Shown here: positions 28,797 to 39,576 of the stretch, one piece after another
Layout: each line of letters begins with the position of its first letter
How positions within the stretch are numbered: the first letter of the stretch is position 1
NCBI RefSeq assembly: GCF_002018875.1
Contig: NZ_MVOL01000006.1
Location: 186,001 to 250,000, forward strand
Origin: Pseudomonas sp. MF4836
Lineage (GTDB): Bacteria; Pseudomonadota; Gammaproteobacteria; Pseudomonadales; Pseudomonadaceae
Length of the DNA stretch: 64,000 nt
Direction of reading: 5' to 3'
Notes under the pieces: model-generated
What the model was told of the DNA's origin: nothing
Seen by the model: the letters and a program-made list of their open reading frames with translations, nothing else
Database searches by the model: none
Made by a program: the position numbers and the translations under genes

Positions 28797-29786
28797 ATGA
28801 CCGATGAATGGAAGGCGCCGAGCAAGGCGAGCGCTGAAGGCGGCGATGACAAGAGCTGGAAGCTCCTGGAAAAGACCCTGTTGGCCAGTGTGCAGGAGCA
28901 GCGGCGTTCGCGGCGCTGGGGGATCTTCTTCAAGTTTCTGACGTTTATTTACCTGTTCGGCGCGCTGGTGTTGTTTACGCCGCTGATGGACATGGAGAAA
29001 AGTGCCACCCGGGGTGCGGGCTACACGGCGGTGATCGACGTGACGGGGGTGATTGCCGACAAGGAAGCGGCCAGTGCTGACAATATTGTCGGCAGCCTGC
29101 GCGCGGCGTTCGAGGATCCCAAGGTCAAGGGCATTGTCTTGCGCATCAACAGCCCAGGCGGCAGTCCGGTGCAGTCCGGCTATGTCTATGACGAGATTCG
29201 CCGTTTGCGCGGCTTGCATGCCGACACCAAGGTTTATGCGGTGATTTCCGACCTGGGTGCCTCGGGTGCCTATTACATCGCCAGCGCTGCTGATCAGATC
29301 TACGCCGACAAGGCCAGTCTGGTGGGCTCCATTGGTGTGACGGCGGCCGGTTACGGCTTTGTCGGCACCATGGAGAAGCTGGGGGTGGAGCGGCGCGCCT
29401 ACACTTCGGGTGAGCACAAGTCGTTCCTCGATCCGTTTCAGCCGCAGAAGCCCGACGAAACCAAGTTCTGGCAGGGCGTGCTCGATACCACTCATCAGCA
29501 GTTCATTGCCAGCGTCAAGCAGGGGCGTGGCGATCGTCTCAAGGACAAGGATCACCCCGAGCTGTTCTCCGGTTTGATCTGGTCGGGTCAGCAGGCGCTG
29601 CAATTGGGCTTGATCGATGGCCTGGGTAATACCAGTTCGGTGGCGCGCGATGTGATTGGCGAGAAAGAGTTGGTGGACTTCACTGTTCAGGAGTCGCCGT
29701 TTGATCGCTTCTCGAAGAAGCTCGGCGCCAGTGTGGCTGAGCAGTTGGCAATGTGGATGGGCTTCCAGGGGCCTGCCCTGCGGTAA
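28797..29786 (+). CDS. sppA: Short-form signal peptide peptidase SppA (S49 family)
   Basis: A 329-residue membrane-bound serine peptidase that degrades leftover signal peptides. A single membrane helix lies near residues 45-65 (WGIFFKFLTFIYLFGALVLF). The catalytic Ser is in DLGASGAYYIASAAD and the Lys follows in the LVGSIGV region downstream, as in short SppA enzymes. It follows the HAD gene by 21 bp and is followed by a terminator. Confidence 0.93.
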   Translation: MTDEWKAPSKASAEGGDDKSWKLLEKTLLASVQEQRRSRRWGIFFKFLTFIYLFGALVLFTPLMDMEKSATRGAGYTAVIDVTGVIADKEAASADNIVGSLRAAFEDPKVKGIVLRINSPGGSPVQSGYVYDEIRRLRGLHADTKVYAVISDLGASGAYYIASAADQIYADKASLVGSIGVTAAGYGFVGTMEKLGVERRAYTSGEHKSFLDPFQPQKPDETKFWQGVLDTTHQQFIASVKQGRGDRLKDKDHPELFSGLIWSGQQALQLGLIDGLGNTSSVARDVIGEKELVDFTVQESPFDRFSKKLGASVAEQLAMWMGFQGPALR

Positions 29787-29800
29787 GTTCTTCTGTATCC

Positions 29801-29833
29801 ACGAAAAGCCGGCCTTCGCGCCGGCTTTTTCGT
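29801..29833. terminator. Bidirectional terminator between sppA and maf
   Basis: ACGAAAAGCCGGC and GCCGGCTTTTTCGT pair around a short loop. A- and T-tracts on either side serve the convergent sppA and maf genes. Confidence 0.9.
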
Positions 29834-29842
29834 GGGCGCGGG

Positions 29843-30421
29843 TCAGGGGATCTCGATGCCTTCGGCAAGGAGCATGTCCACCAGGCGAATCAGCGGCAGG
29901 CCGACCAGGCTGGTGGCGTCAGGGCCTTCGGTGCTGCGAAACAGGCTGACCCCCAAGCCTTCGGCTTTGAAGCTGCCGGCGCAGTCGTAGGGTTGCTCGG
30001 CGTGCAGGTAGCGCTCGATGCGTTCTGCAGTGAGGCTGCGCATGTGTACGGTGAAGGCAATGCAGTCGACCTGGCAGGCTCCGGTCTGGCTGTTGAGCAG
30101 GGCCAGGCCGGTGAGGAAGGTCACGCTGTTGCCGCTGGCGGCGAGAAGCTGGTCGCGGGCCTTTTCGAAGCTGTGAGGTTTGCCGATGATGCGCTCGCCG
30201 AGCACGGCAACCTGGTCCGAGCCGATGATCAGGTGTTGCGGATGAGTGGCGGCGAGCGCCTGGGCTTTTTCCCTGGCCAGGCGCTCGACCAGCTGCGTGG
30301 CGGTCTCTCCGGATCGATGGCTTTCGTCGATGTCCGGGGAGGCGCAGGTGAACGGCAGCCGCAGGCGGGCCAGCAATTCTCGGCGGTAGACCGAGCTTGA
30401 AGCGAGTAATAAAGGCAGCAT
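29843..30421 (-). CDS. Maf-family nucleotide pyrophosphatase (YceF-type, m7GTP)
   Basis: A 192-residue Maf/YceF protein. The N-terminal motif LLASSSVYRRELL and the catalytic region IIGSDQVAVLGERIIGKP are family marks. Position next to yceD-rpmF, as in E. coli, points to the YceF subgroup, which hydrolyses 7-methyl-GTP. The start at 30421 (MLPLLLASSS) is chosen because a Shine-Dalgarno AGGAG sits at the right distance; the ATG at 30427 directly abuts it. Confidence 0.9.
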   Translation of the reverse strand: MLPLLLASSSVYRRELLARLRLPFTCASPDIDESHRSGETATQLVERLAREKAQALAATHPQHLIIGSDQVAVLGERIIGKPHSFEKARDQLLAASGNSVTFLTGLALLNSQTGACQVDCIAFTVHMRSLTAERIERYLHAEQPYDCAGSFKAEGLGVSLFRSTEGPDATSLVGLPLIRLVDMLLAEGIEIP

Positions 30422-30489
30422 GCGCATCTCCTGAGGCGGGTTGCGGATTCTAGCGAGGCTTGCAAGTGACCGACAGGGTTGAATTTCCT

Positions 30490-30517
30490 TTGACATGGCC
30501 GGGTGCATCCCTATAAT
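30490..30517 (+). promoter_or_regulatory. Consensus sigma-70 promoter of the yceD-rpmF-plsX-fab cluster
   Basis: TTGACA (30490-30495), a 16-bp spacer and TATAAT (30512-30517) give perfect -35 and -10 hexamers. The yceD start codon at 30527 is only 9 bases past the -10 box. The transcript would therefore start within a few bases of the ATG, leaving almost no leader. Confidence 0.88.
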
Positions 30518-30526
30518 GCTGCGCCT

Positions 30527-31054
30527 ATGTTGAATGACCCGATTCCACCTCACGTTGACCCGCGCAAATTGGCTGACCGTGGCACCACCCTTCAAGGTGA
30601 ACTGCTGCTGGCCGATTTGAAGAGACTCTGCGACCCGCTTTCCGACGATGTCGGTACGGTGCAGGCAAAATTCGTTTTTGAACGAGATGAACGTAAGTCT
30701 GTGGTAATCCACAGTTTTATCGACACCGAAGTCAAAATGGTTTGCCAGCGTTGTCTTGAGCTGGTCACCCTGCCGATCCATAGCGAATGCAGTTATGCTG
30801 TGGTGAAGGAGGGTGCGAATACCCAGTCGTTGCCGAAAGGTTATGACGTGCTGGAACTGGGCGAAGATCCTTTGGATCTGCAGTCACTGATCGAGGAGGA
30901 GCTTCTGCTCGCCTTGCCCATTGTGCCTGCTCATCATCCGGAAGAATGCCAGCAGCCGGCGGGTCTCGATGAGCCCGAACCGAGCGAGGACGAGGTAACG
31001 CGGTCCAACCCGTTCAGTGTATTGGCGCAGTTAAAGCGTGACCCAAACGTTTAG
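30527..31054 (+). CDS. yceD: YceD/DUF177 family protein
   Basis: A 175-residue acidic protein of the DUF177 family, linked in plants and bacteria to 23S rRNA accumulation and always encoded ahead of rpmF. The conserved central motif VCQRCLELVTLPIHSE is visible, and the acidic tail (LDEPEPSEDEV) is typical. The ATG at 30527 (MLNDPIPPHV) fits the family. An in-frame extension upstream would overlap the promoter. There is no room for a Shine-Dalgarno if the promoter at 30490 is the one used. Confidence 0.9.
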   Translation: MLNDPIPPHVDPRKLADRGTTLQGELLLADLKRLCDPLSDDVGTVQAKFVFERDERKSVVIHSFIDTEVKMVCQRCLELVTLPIHSECSYAVVKEGANTQSLPKGYDVLELGEDPLDLQSLIEEELLLALPIVPAHHPEECQQPAGLDEPEPSEDEVTRSNPFSVLAQLKRDPNV

Positions 31055-31067
31055 GAGTTAATCAATT

Positions 31068-31250
31068 ATGGCTGTTCAGCAGAACAAAAAATCCCGCTCT
31101 GCCCGTGACATGCGTCGTTCGCACGACGCCCTGACGGCGAGCACTCTGTCTGTAGAAAAAACCACCGGTGAAATTCACCTGCGTCACCACGTATCGCCAG
31201 AAGGCGTATACCGTGGCCGTAAAGTGATCGACAAGGGCGCTGACGAGTAA
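31068..31250 (+). CDS. rpmF: 50S ribosomal protein L32
   Basis: A 60-residue basic protein with the L32 pattern: [20 protein letters not shown], then [20 protein letters not shown]. It is the form without the four zinc-binding cysteines. It follows yceD by 13 bp and has a good ribosome binding site (AGGAG). plsX starts 4 bp after its stop. Confidence 0.97.
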   Translation: MAVQQNKKSRSARDMRRSHDALTASTLSVEKTTGEIHLRHHVSPEGVYRGRKVIDKGADE

Positions 31251-31254
31251 TCAC

Positions 31255-32265
31255 TTGTCTGCTCAAGTCATCGCGATTGACGCAATGGGCGGGGACTTCG
31301 GTCCCCGCAGCATTGTTCAGGCCAGTCTTGCTTGCCTGTCTGCTACGCCCTCGCTGCACCTGGCCCTTGTCGGTCAACCCTCCCTTTTAGAAGATCTGAT
31401 TTCCGGCCATTCGGCTGTGGATCGCGCGCGCCTGACGATTGTGCCGGCCGCCGAAGTGATCGGCATGGACGAAAAGCCCTCCCAGGCTCTGCGCGGCAAA
31501 CCCGACTCTTCTATGCGGGTGGCCCTTGAGTTGTTGCGTGAAGGCAAGGTCCAGGCCTGTGTCAGTGCGGGGAATACCGGTGCGCTGATGGCGTTGTCGC
31601 GCTATGTGCTCAAAACCCTGCCGGGGATTGATCGTCCGGCGATGGTGGCCGCCATCCCGACCCAGCGTGGCTATTGCCAGTTGCTGGACCTGGGGGCCAA
31701 CGTCGACTGCAGCGCCGAGCACCTGTTCCAGTTTGCGGTGATGGGGTCGGTCGCGGCCGAGACGCTGGGCATCGCGCGTCCGCGGGTCGCGCTGCTGAAT
31801 ATCGGCACCGAAGACATCAAGGGCAACCAGCAGGTAAAGCTCGCGGCGACCTTGCTGCAAAATGCTCGTGGCTTGAATTACATCGGCTTTGTCGAGGGTG
31901 ATGGGCTGTATCGCGGCGAAGCGGATGTGGTGGTGTGCGACGGCTTTGTCGGCAATATTCTGCTCAAGTCCAGCGAGGGCCTGGCGACCATGATTGCCGC
32001 GCGGATCGAGGCGCTGTTCAAGCGCAATGTCGCTTCGCGCCTGGTGGGAGCCCTGGCATTGCCGCTGATGCGGCGTCTGCAGGCTGATCTGGCGCCGGCG
32101 CGGCACAATGGTGCGAGTTTTCTGGGTTTGCAGGGGATCGTGGTGAAAAGCCATGGTTCGGCAGGTGTTCAGGGCTTTCAGAGTGCCATCCAGCGGGCGC
32201 TGATAGAGATTCAGGAGAACCTTCCCGAGCGTCTGCACGGGCGGCTTGAGGATCTGTTGCTTTAG
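31255..32265 (+). CDS. plsX: Phosphate acyltransferase PlsX
   Basis: PlsX converts acyl-ACP to acyl-phosphate, feeding phospholipid synthesis. The 336-residue product starts [13 protein letters not shown] and has [17 protein letters not shown] and [17 protein letters not shown], all family motifs. The start appears to be TTG at 31255 (MSAQVIAID), four bases after rpmF, with no ATG nearby. The adjacent fabD gene follows after 126 bp. Confidence 0.95.
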   Translation: MSAQVIAIDAMGGDFGPRSIVQASLACLSATPSLHLALVGQPSLLEDLISGHSAVDRARLTIVPAAEVIGMDEKPSQALRGKPDSSMRVALELLREGKVQACVSAGNTGALMALSRYVLKTLPGIDRPAMVAAIPTQRGYCQLLDLGANVDCSAEHLFQFAVMGSVAAETLGIARPRVALLNIGTEDIKGNQQVKLAATLLQNARGLNYIGFVEGDGLYRGEADVVVCDGFVGNILLKSSEGLATMIAARIEALFKRNVASRLVGALALPLMRRLQADLAPARHNGASFLGLQGIVVKSHGSAGVQGFQSAIQRALIEIQENLPERLHGRLEDLLL

Positions 32266-32391
32266 GCGTTTCCCCTCGGGAGTGCTTAAATGTGACCGCT
32301 CGGTTCAATTGGCCATCCAACTGTCAGTTTCTTGCGTCCGCTTCGGCAGGGCGTCAATTCTCCGACGACAAGATCATTAGGGGCTTGTTAC

Positions 32392-33330
32392 ATGTCTGCT
32401 TCCCTCGCATTCGTCTTTCCAGGACAGGGCTCGCAGTCCCTCGGCATGTTGGCCGAGTTGGGCGCGCAATACCCGTTGATCCTCGACACCTTCAAAGAAG
32501 CCTCCGATGCTCTGGGCTACGACCTGTGGGCTCTGACCCAGCAAGGTCCGGAAGAGCTGCTCAATCAAACCGATAAAACCCAGCCGGCCATTCTGACTGC
32601 GTCCGTCGCCTTGTGGCGTCTGTGGCTGGCAGAAGGCGGTGCTCGCCCGGCGTTCGTCGCAGGCCACAGTCTGGGTGAATACAGCGCGCTGGTCGCCGCT
32701 GGCAGCCTGAGTCTTGGTGACGCGGTGAAGCTGGTAGAGCGTCGTGGCCAACTGATGCAGGAAGCTGTTCCTGCGGGGCAGGGCGGCATGGCTGCGATTC
32801 TCGGCCTGGAAGATGCCGACGTGCTGGCGGCCTGTGCCGAGGCGGCTCAAGGTGAAGTGGTCAGCGCAGTCAACTTCAACTCCCCTGGCCAGGTGGTGAT
32901 CGCCGGTGCCAAGGCGGCTGTAGAGCGCGCCATCGAAGGCTGCAAGGCGCGCGGCGCCAAGCGTGCCATGCCGTTGCCAGTCAGCGTGCCGTCGCACTGC
33001 GAGCTGATGCGCCCGGCTGCCGAGCGTTTCGCCGAGTCGATCGCCGCGATCGACTGGCAGGCGCCGCAGATCCCGGTGGTGCAAAACGTCAGCGCGGCAG
33101 TGCCGGCAGACCTCGAGACCCTCAAGCGCGACCTGCTGGAGCAGTTGTACAAGCCGGTGCGTTGGGTCGAGTCGGTCCAGGCCCTGGCAGCCAAAGGTGC
33201 GACCCAGCTGGTCGAATGCGGTCCGGGCAAGGTCCTGGCCGGCCTGAACAAGCGCTGCGCCGAAGGCGTATCGACCTCCAACCTGAATACCCCCGATGCC
33301 TTTGCTGCCGCTCGCGCAGCACTGGCCTGA
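32392..33330 (+). CDS. fabD: Malonyl-CoA:ACP transacylase FabD
   Basis: FabD moves malonyl from CoA to acyl carrier protein. The 312-residue protein has FPGQGSQ at the N terminus, the active-site GHSLGEYSAL (Ser near residue 92), and VPSHCELM with the catalytic His near residue 200. The start at 32392 (MSASLAFVF) matches the family; the longer reading frame does not. It opens the fabD-fabG-acpP-fabF order. Confidence 0.97.
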   Translation: MSASLAFVFPGQGSQSLGMLAELGAQYPLILDTFKEASDALGYDLWALTQQGPEELLNQTDKTQPAILTASVALWRLWLAEGGARPAFVAGHSLGEYSALVAAGSLSLGDAVKLVERRGQLMQEAVPAGQGGMAAILGLEDADVLAACAEAAQGEVVSAVNFNSPGQVVIAGAKAAVERAIEGCKARGAKRAMPLPVSVPSHCELMRPAAERFAESIAAIDWQAPQIPVVQNVSAAVPADLETLKRDLLEQLYKPVRWVESVQALAAKGATQLVECGPGKVLAGLNKRCAEGVSTSNLNTPDAFAAARAALA

Positions 33331-33346
33331 ATTAGGAGAAGCCTGC

Positions 33347-34087
33347 ATGAGTCTGCAAGGTAAAGTTGCACTGGTGACTGGCGCGAGCCGCGGTATTGGC
33401 CAGGCCATCGCGCTTGAGCTGGGTCGTCTGGGCGCGATTGTCGTGGGTACCGCGACTTCCGCCTCGGGTGCTGAGCGCATTGCTGCGACCCTCAAGGAAC
33501 ACGGCATTCAAGGCACTGGCCTTGAGCTCAATGTCACCAGCGACGAATCGGTTGCGGCGGTCCTGGCGAGCATTCAGGTGCAGTTCGGCGCGCCGGCGAT
33601 CCTGGTCAATAACGCCGGTATCACCCGTGACAACCTGATGATGCGCATGAAAGATGACGAGTGGTACGACGTGGTCGATACCAACTTGAACAGTCTGTTT
33701 CGCCTGTCCAAAGGCGTTTTGCGCGGCATGACCAAGGCTCGTTGGGGTCGAATTATCAGTATTGGCTCGGTAGTGGGTGCCATGGGCAACGCAGGCCAAG
33801 TAAACTACGCAGCCGCCAAGGCGGGTCTGGAAGGTTTCAGTCGTGCTCTGGCGCGTGAAGTGGGTTCGCGGTCGATTACGGTCAACTCGGTAGCACCGGG
33901 TTTCATCGATACCGACATGACTCGCGAATTGCCTGAAGCGCAGCGTGATGCCTTGCTGACACAAATTCCGCTGGGCCGTCTGGGGCAGGCACAAGAGATC
34001 GCGCAAGTGGTCGCTTTTCTGGCTTCTGACGGTGCGGCATACGTTACTGGGGCTACAATCCCGGTCAACGGCGGGATGTATATGTGA
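33347..34087 (+). CDS. fabG: 3-oxoacyl-ACP reductase FabG
   Basis: FabG is the NADPH-dependent ketoacyl reductase of fatty acid elongation. The 246-residue SDR has TGASRGIG (residues 12-19), NNAG, and the catalytic Ser-Tyr-Lys in SIGSVVGAMGNAGQVNYAAAKAG split across about residues 136-158. The start ATG at 33347 has a ribosome site AGGAG seven bases upstream. Confidence 0.97.
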   Translation: MSLQGKVALVTGASRGIGQAIALELGRLGAIVVGTATSASGAERIAATLKEHGIQGTGLELNVTSDESVAAVLASIQVQFGAPAILVNNAGITRDNLMMRMKDDEWYDVVDTNLNSLFRLSKGVLRGMTKARWGRIISIGSVVGAMGNAGQVNYAAAKAGLEGFSRALAREVGSRSITVNSVAPGFIDTDMTRELPEAQRDALLTQIPLGRLGQAQEIAQVVAFLASDGAAYVTGATIPVNGGMYM

Positions 34088-34283
34088 GTTAAATGTGACG
34101 GATTGCTTCAAAAAAATGTCATACGAGCTGTCTAAAATCCGTTATAAAGCTGCAATCTATTTATAGGCAGATGGCCAAAGGGTTTGAGGAGTGAAGCTTT
34201 CAGTTGAAAAGCTGAAAAGCCTTTCTATACACTTACCCACTGGCCAGCTGCCTGAATTTGTCCATTAGGAGTGAAAACAAGGT

Positions 34284-34520
34284 ATGAGCACCATCGAAGA
34301 GCGCGTCAAGAAAATCGTTGCTGAGCAACTGGGCGTTAAAGAAGAAGAAGTTGTTAACACCGCTTCCTTCGTTGAAGACCTGGGTGCCGACTCCCTTGAC
34401 ACCGTTGAGCTGGTGATGGCTCTGGAAGAGGAATTCGAGACCGAAATCCCTGACGAAGAAGCTGAAAAGATCACTACTGTTCAAGCTGCTATCGACTACG
34501 TTACTAGCCACCAGGCGTAA
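34284..34520 (+). CDS. acpP: Acyl carrier protein
   Basis: A 78-residue, very acidic protein that carries the growing acyl chain on 4'-phosphopantetheine. The attachment Ser37 is in [13 protein letters not shown], as in all AcpP. The 196-bp gap before it and the terminator after it suggest a separate, strong transcript. Codon use is biased to common codons, as expected for a very abundant protein. Confidence 0.98.
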   Translation: MSTIEERVKKIVAEQLGVKEEEVVNTASFVEDLGADSLDTVELVMALEEEFETEIPDEEAEKITTVQAAIDYVTSHQA

Positions 34521-34550
34521 TAGTTTGTAGTCGTTGCTTGCTGTCATGGA

Positions 34551-34583
34551 AAAACCGCACTGCCTCATGGCGTGCGGTTTTTT
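34551..34583 (+). terminator. Terminator between acpP and fabF
   Basis: AAAACCGCAC and GTGCGGTTTT form a 10-bp stem around TGCCTCATGGC, followed by a T-run (TTTTTTC). It lies in the 107-bp gap between acpP and fabF and should limit read-through, keeping acpP mRNA abundant relative to fabF. Confidence 0.9.
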
Positions 34584-34627
34584 CTTTAGGCCTGATGCAA
34601 AGTCGTCATTAGAAAAAGGAGAGTGCT

Positions 34628-35872
34628 GTGTCGCGTAGACGCGTCGTAGTCACCGGTATGGGTATGTTGTCGCCACTGGGTACAGATGTGCCGAGCAGCT
34701 GGCAGGGCATTCTGGCTGGCCGCAGTGGCATTGGTCTGATCGAACACACCGACCTTTCTGCCTATTCCACCCGTTTTGGCGGCTCGGTAAAGGGCTTCAA
34801 TGTCGAGGAATACCTGTCGGTCAAGGAAGCGCGCAAGCTCGACCTGTTCATTCAATACGGTCTGGCCGCAGGGTTTCAGGCGGTGCGCAACTCCGGTCTG
34901 GAAGTCACTGACGCCAACCGCGAGCGCATCGGTGTAGCCATGGGCTCGGGTATTGGCGGTTTGACCAATATCGAAGAAACCAGCCGCACACTTCATGATT
35001 CCGGCCCACGACGGATTTCTCCGTTCTTTGTGCCAGGCTCGATCATCAATATGATTTCCGGTTTCCTGTCCATCCATCTGGGTGCCCAGGGACCTAACTA
35101 CGCCATTTCCACGGCGTGCACCACCGGCACCCATTGCATCGGCATGGCTGCGCGCAATATCGCCTACGGCGAGGCTGACGTGATGATCGCCGGCGGCGCC
35201 GAAATGGCTGCCTGTGGCCTGGGCATGGGTGGCTTTGGCGCATCCCGTGCGCTGTCGACCCGCAATGACGAGCCGACCCGTGCCAGCCGTCCGTGGGACA
35301 AGGGCCGCGACGGTTTCGTCCTGTCCGACGGTGCTGGGGCCCTGGTGCTTGAAGAGTTGGAGCACGCCAAGACGCGTGGCGCCACCATCTACGCCGAGCT
35401 GATAGGTTTCGGCATGAGCGGTGATGCGTATCACATGACCTCGCCACCCGCCGATGGCGCCGGTGCTGCGCGTTGCATCGCCAACGCCCTGCGGGATGCC
35501 AAGCTGAACGTCGAGCAAGTGCAGTACGTCAACGCCCACGGCACCTCGACGTCGGCCGGCGACCTGGCGGAAGCCGAGGCGATCAAGACGGTGTTCGGCG
35601 ATCACGCCTACAAGCTGGCCGTGAGTTCGACCAAGTCGATGACCGGTCACCTGTTGGGTGCTGCGGGCGCGATCGAGGCGATCTTCAGCGTGCTGGCGAT
35701 CAACAGCCAGGTGGCGCCGCCGACCATCAACCTGGATGAGCCCGATGAAGGCTGCGATCTCGATTTCGTGCCGCACACCGCGCGCAGCATGGACATCGAC
35801 GTAGTGCTGTCGAACTCCTTCGGGTTTGGCGGGACCAACGGCTCCCTGGTGTTCCGCCGGTTCGCCGAGTGA
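34628..35872 (+). CDS. fabF: 3-oxoacyl-ACP synthase II FabF
   Basis: FabF condenses malonyl-ACP with acyl-ACP. The 414-residue thiolase-fold enzyme shows the nucleophile in [13 protein letters not shown] (Cys near 163) and the two histidines in [11 protein letters not shown] and [14 protein letters not shown]. The start is GTG at 34628, preceded by GGAGAG. The stop overlaps the pabC start (TGATG). Confidence 0.97.
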   Translation: MSRRRVVVTGMGMLSPLGTDVPSSWQGILAGRSGIGLIEHTDLSAYSTRFGGSVKGFNVEEYLSVKEARKLDLFIQYGLAAGFQAVRNSGLEVTDANRERIGVAMGSGIGGLTNIEETSRTLHDSGPRRISPFFVPGSIINMISGFLSIHLGAQGPNYAISTACTTGTHCIGMAARNIAYGEADVMIAGGAEMAACGLGMGGFGASRALSTRNDEPTRASRPWDKGRDGFVLSDGAGALVLEELEHAKTRGATIYAELIGFGMSGDAYHMTSPPADGAGAARCIANALRDAKLNVEQVQYVNAHGTSTSAGDLAEAEAIKTVFGDHAYKLAVSSTKSMTGHLLGAAGAIEAIFSVLAINSQVAPPTINLDEPDEGCDLDFVPHTARSMDIDVVLSNSFGFGGTNGSLVFRRFAE

Positions 35873-36687
35873 TGCAGAGCTGGGTCGACGGTCAGCCGGC
35901 GGACACGTTGTCGCTAAAAGACCGGGGCCTGGCGTATGGCGACGGCCTGTTCGAGACCATTGCGGTCAAGGCCGGGCAGCCGCTGTTGCTGGAGCGGCAC
36001 CTGGCCCGTCTGGCCGAGGGCTGTCTGCGGCTGGCGATCACTGCGGACCACTCGCTGATCCGCGGTGAGCTGCTGGCCTATGCGGCAGCGTTGGGGGAGG
36101 GTGTGCTCAAGATGATCCTCACCCGTGGCGACAGCTTGCGCGGTTATGCCGCCGACCCTGCCGCCCAGGCGCGTCGGATTCTCCAGGGCAGCCCGCCCGC
36201 CACTTATCCAGCCACCCATGCCGAACAGGGCATTCGCCTGTTCCCCTGTGCCACCCGTCTGTCCGAGCAGCCCTTGCTGGCCGGCCTCAAGCATCTCAAT
36301 CGTCTTGAGCAGGTCCTGGCTCGCTCCGAGTGGCGCGATGCCGAGCATGCCGAAGGGCTGATGTGCGACACAGGCGGCCGCCTGATCGAAGGCGTGTTCA
36401 GCAACCTGTTCCTGGTGGCTGAAGGGCGCTTGCTGACCCCGGATTTGAGCCGCTGCGGCGTGGCCGGGGTGATGCGCGCTGAAATAGTGTTTCAAGCCGA
36501 GTCCTTGGGCATTCCCGTGGAAATCGCCGATATTGGCCTCGATCGGTTGCGACAGGCCGACGAAGTCTTTGTCTGCAATAGCGTTTATGGCATCTGGCCG
36601 GTACGGGCCTGTGCTGACCTGAGCTGGTCGGTTGGGCCGCTCACCCGTAAACTGCAGGGCATTTCCCGCGCGCTACTGGATGTTTGA
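35872..36687 (+). CDS. pabC: Aminodeoxychorismate lyase PabC
   Basis: PabC is the PLP enzyme that releases pyruvate from 4-amino-4-deoxychorismate to make p-aminobenzoate for folate. The 271-residue protein has the fold-IV motifs DRGLAYGDGLFETI at the N terminus, GLKHLNRLEQVLAR with the PLP Lys near residue 140, and GVFSNLFLV. It is coupled to fabF by an overlapping start/stop, as in E. coli and PAO1. Confidence 0.94.
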   Translation: MQSWVDGQPADTLSLKDRGLAYGDGLFETIAVKAGQPLLLERHLARLAEGCLRLAITADHSLIRGELLAYAAALGEGVLKMILTRGDSLRGYAADPAAQARRILQGSPPATYPATHAEQGIRLFPCATRLSEQPLLAGLKHLNRLEQVLARSEWRDAEHAEGLMCDTGGRLIEGVFSNLFLVAEGRLLTPDLSRCGVAGVMRAEIVFQAESLGIPVEIADIGLDRLRQADEVFVCNSVYGIWPVRACADLSWSVGPLTRKLQGISRALLDV

Positions 36688-36690
36688 TTC

Positions 36691-37863
36691 GTGAGACGTA
36701 AATTACTGCTTCTGCTGGAAACCGGACTGGTTCTGGCAGGGCTGCTGGCGGGCGCTTGCGCCTGGAAACTGCACTCGGCCCTGGAGCAACCGCTCAACCT
36801 GCCACAGGAGCAGTTGCTCGATGTGCCCGCAGGTTCGACACCGACCGGGACCTTCAATCGCCTGGAGGCCGACGGCGTGCTGCAGGACGCGTTCTGGTTG
36901 CGCCTGTACTGGCGCTTCAACCTCAATGGCCAGCCACTGCACAGTGGCGAATATCGCATGACCCCCGGCATGACTGCACAAAGCCTGATCGGTGTCTGGC
37001 AGCGTGGCGAAGTGGTGCAATACAGCCTGACCCTGGTGGAGGGCTGGAACTTCCGCCAGGTACGCGCCGCCCTGGCCAAGCATGAAAAACTCGAACAGAC
37101 CCTGACCGGCCTCAGCGACACCCAGGTCATGGAGAAACTCGGCCACCCCGGGGTCTTTCCCGAAGGCCGGTTCTTCCCCGATACCTACCGCTTTGTGCGT
37201 GGCATGAGCGACGCCGAACTGCTGGAAAAAGCCTACGACCGGCTCGATGACGTGCTGGCCAAGGAGTGGAGCAAACGCGCCGCCGATGTGCCCTATACCG
37301 ACCCCTACCAGGCGCTGATCATGGCCTCGCTGGTGGAGAAGGAAACCGGCGTGCCCCAGGAGCGCGGGCAGATTGCCGGGGTGTTCGTGCGGCGCATGCA
37401 GATCGGCATGCTGCTGCAGACCGACCCGACCGTGATCTACGGCCTGGGTGAGCGCTACACCGGCAAGCTGACCCGGGCTCACCTCAAGGAGCCGACCCCG
37501 TACAACACCTATGTGAATGCCGGCTTGCCGCCGACGCCGATTGCCATGGTCGGTCGCGAGGCGATTCATGCCGCGCTCAACCCGGTGCCGGGCAAAAGCT
37601 TGTACTTTGTTGCCCGTGGCGATGGCAGTCATGTGTTTTCCGATGACCTGGACGCGCACAACAGCGCGGTTCGCGAGTTCCAGCTAAAACGCCGCGCCGA
37701 CTACCGCTCCAGCCCGGCACCGACGCCAGCGCCTGCCCCAGCGGTTCAGGAGGCACCGAGCCCGGCACCGGCAGCCGAACCGGATGCCGCGCCGCCCGCG
37801 CCTGTACCGCAGCAAGCGCCGGCCGAGGCTCCCGTCGAGCCTGAGCCGAAAAGCCCGCAATGA
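36691..37863 (+). CDS. mltG: Endolytic murein transglycosylase MltG with a long Pro/Ala tail
   Basis: MltG cuts nascent peptidoglycan strands at the inner membrane and may set glycan chain length. The 390-residue protein begins with an N-terminal membrane helix (about 5-25). The YceG-fold domain contains LVEGWNFRQVRAAL, EGRFFPDTYRF, and the catalytic Glu in ASLVEKETG (about residue 216), then LQTDPTVIYGLG. The last approximately 55 residues are an unusual Pro/Ala/Glu-rich tail (APTPAPAPAVQEAPSPAPAA and more). The start is GTG at 36691, three bases after pabC. tmk follows after 19 bp. Confidence 0.94.
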   Translation: MRRKLLLLLETGLVLAGLLAGACAWKLHSALEQPLNLPQEQLLDVPAGSTPTGTFNRLEADGVLQDAFWLRLYWRFNLNGQPLHSGEYRMTPGMTAQSLIGVWQRGEVVQYSLTLVEGWNFRQVRAALAKHEKLEQTLTGLSDTQVMEKLGHPGVFPEGRFFPDTYRFVRGMSDAELLEKAYDRLDDVLAKEWSKRAADVPYTDPYQALIMASLVEKETGVPQERGQIAGVFVRRMQIGMLLQTDPTVIYGLGERYTGKLTRAHLKEPTPYNTYVNAGLPPTPIAMVGREAIHAALNPVPGKSLYFVARGDGSHVFSDDLDAHNSAVREFQLKRRADYRSSPAPTPAPAPAVQEAPSPAPAAEPDAAPPAPVPQQAPAEAPVEPEPKSPQ

Positions 37864-37873
37864 CTTTGATTAA

Positions 37874-39494
<1,621 letters not shown>

Positions 39495-39576
39495 GCCCCG
39501 TCCTCAAGCACACCGAACCATTGGCCGCCGCCCCGGCTGCGGCCCTTTCATTGACTGGATGTAGTTGCGGCCTCTT

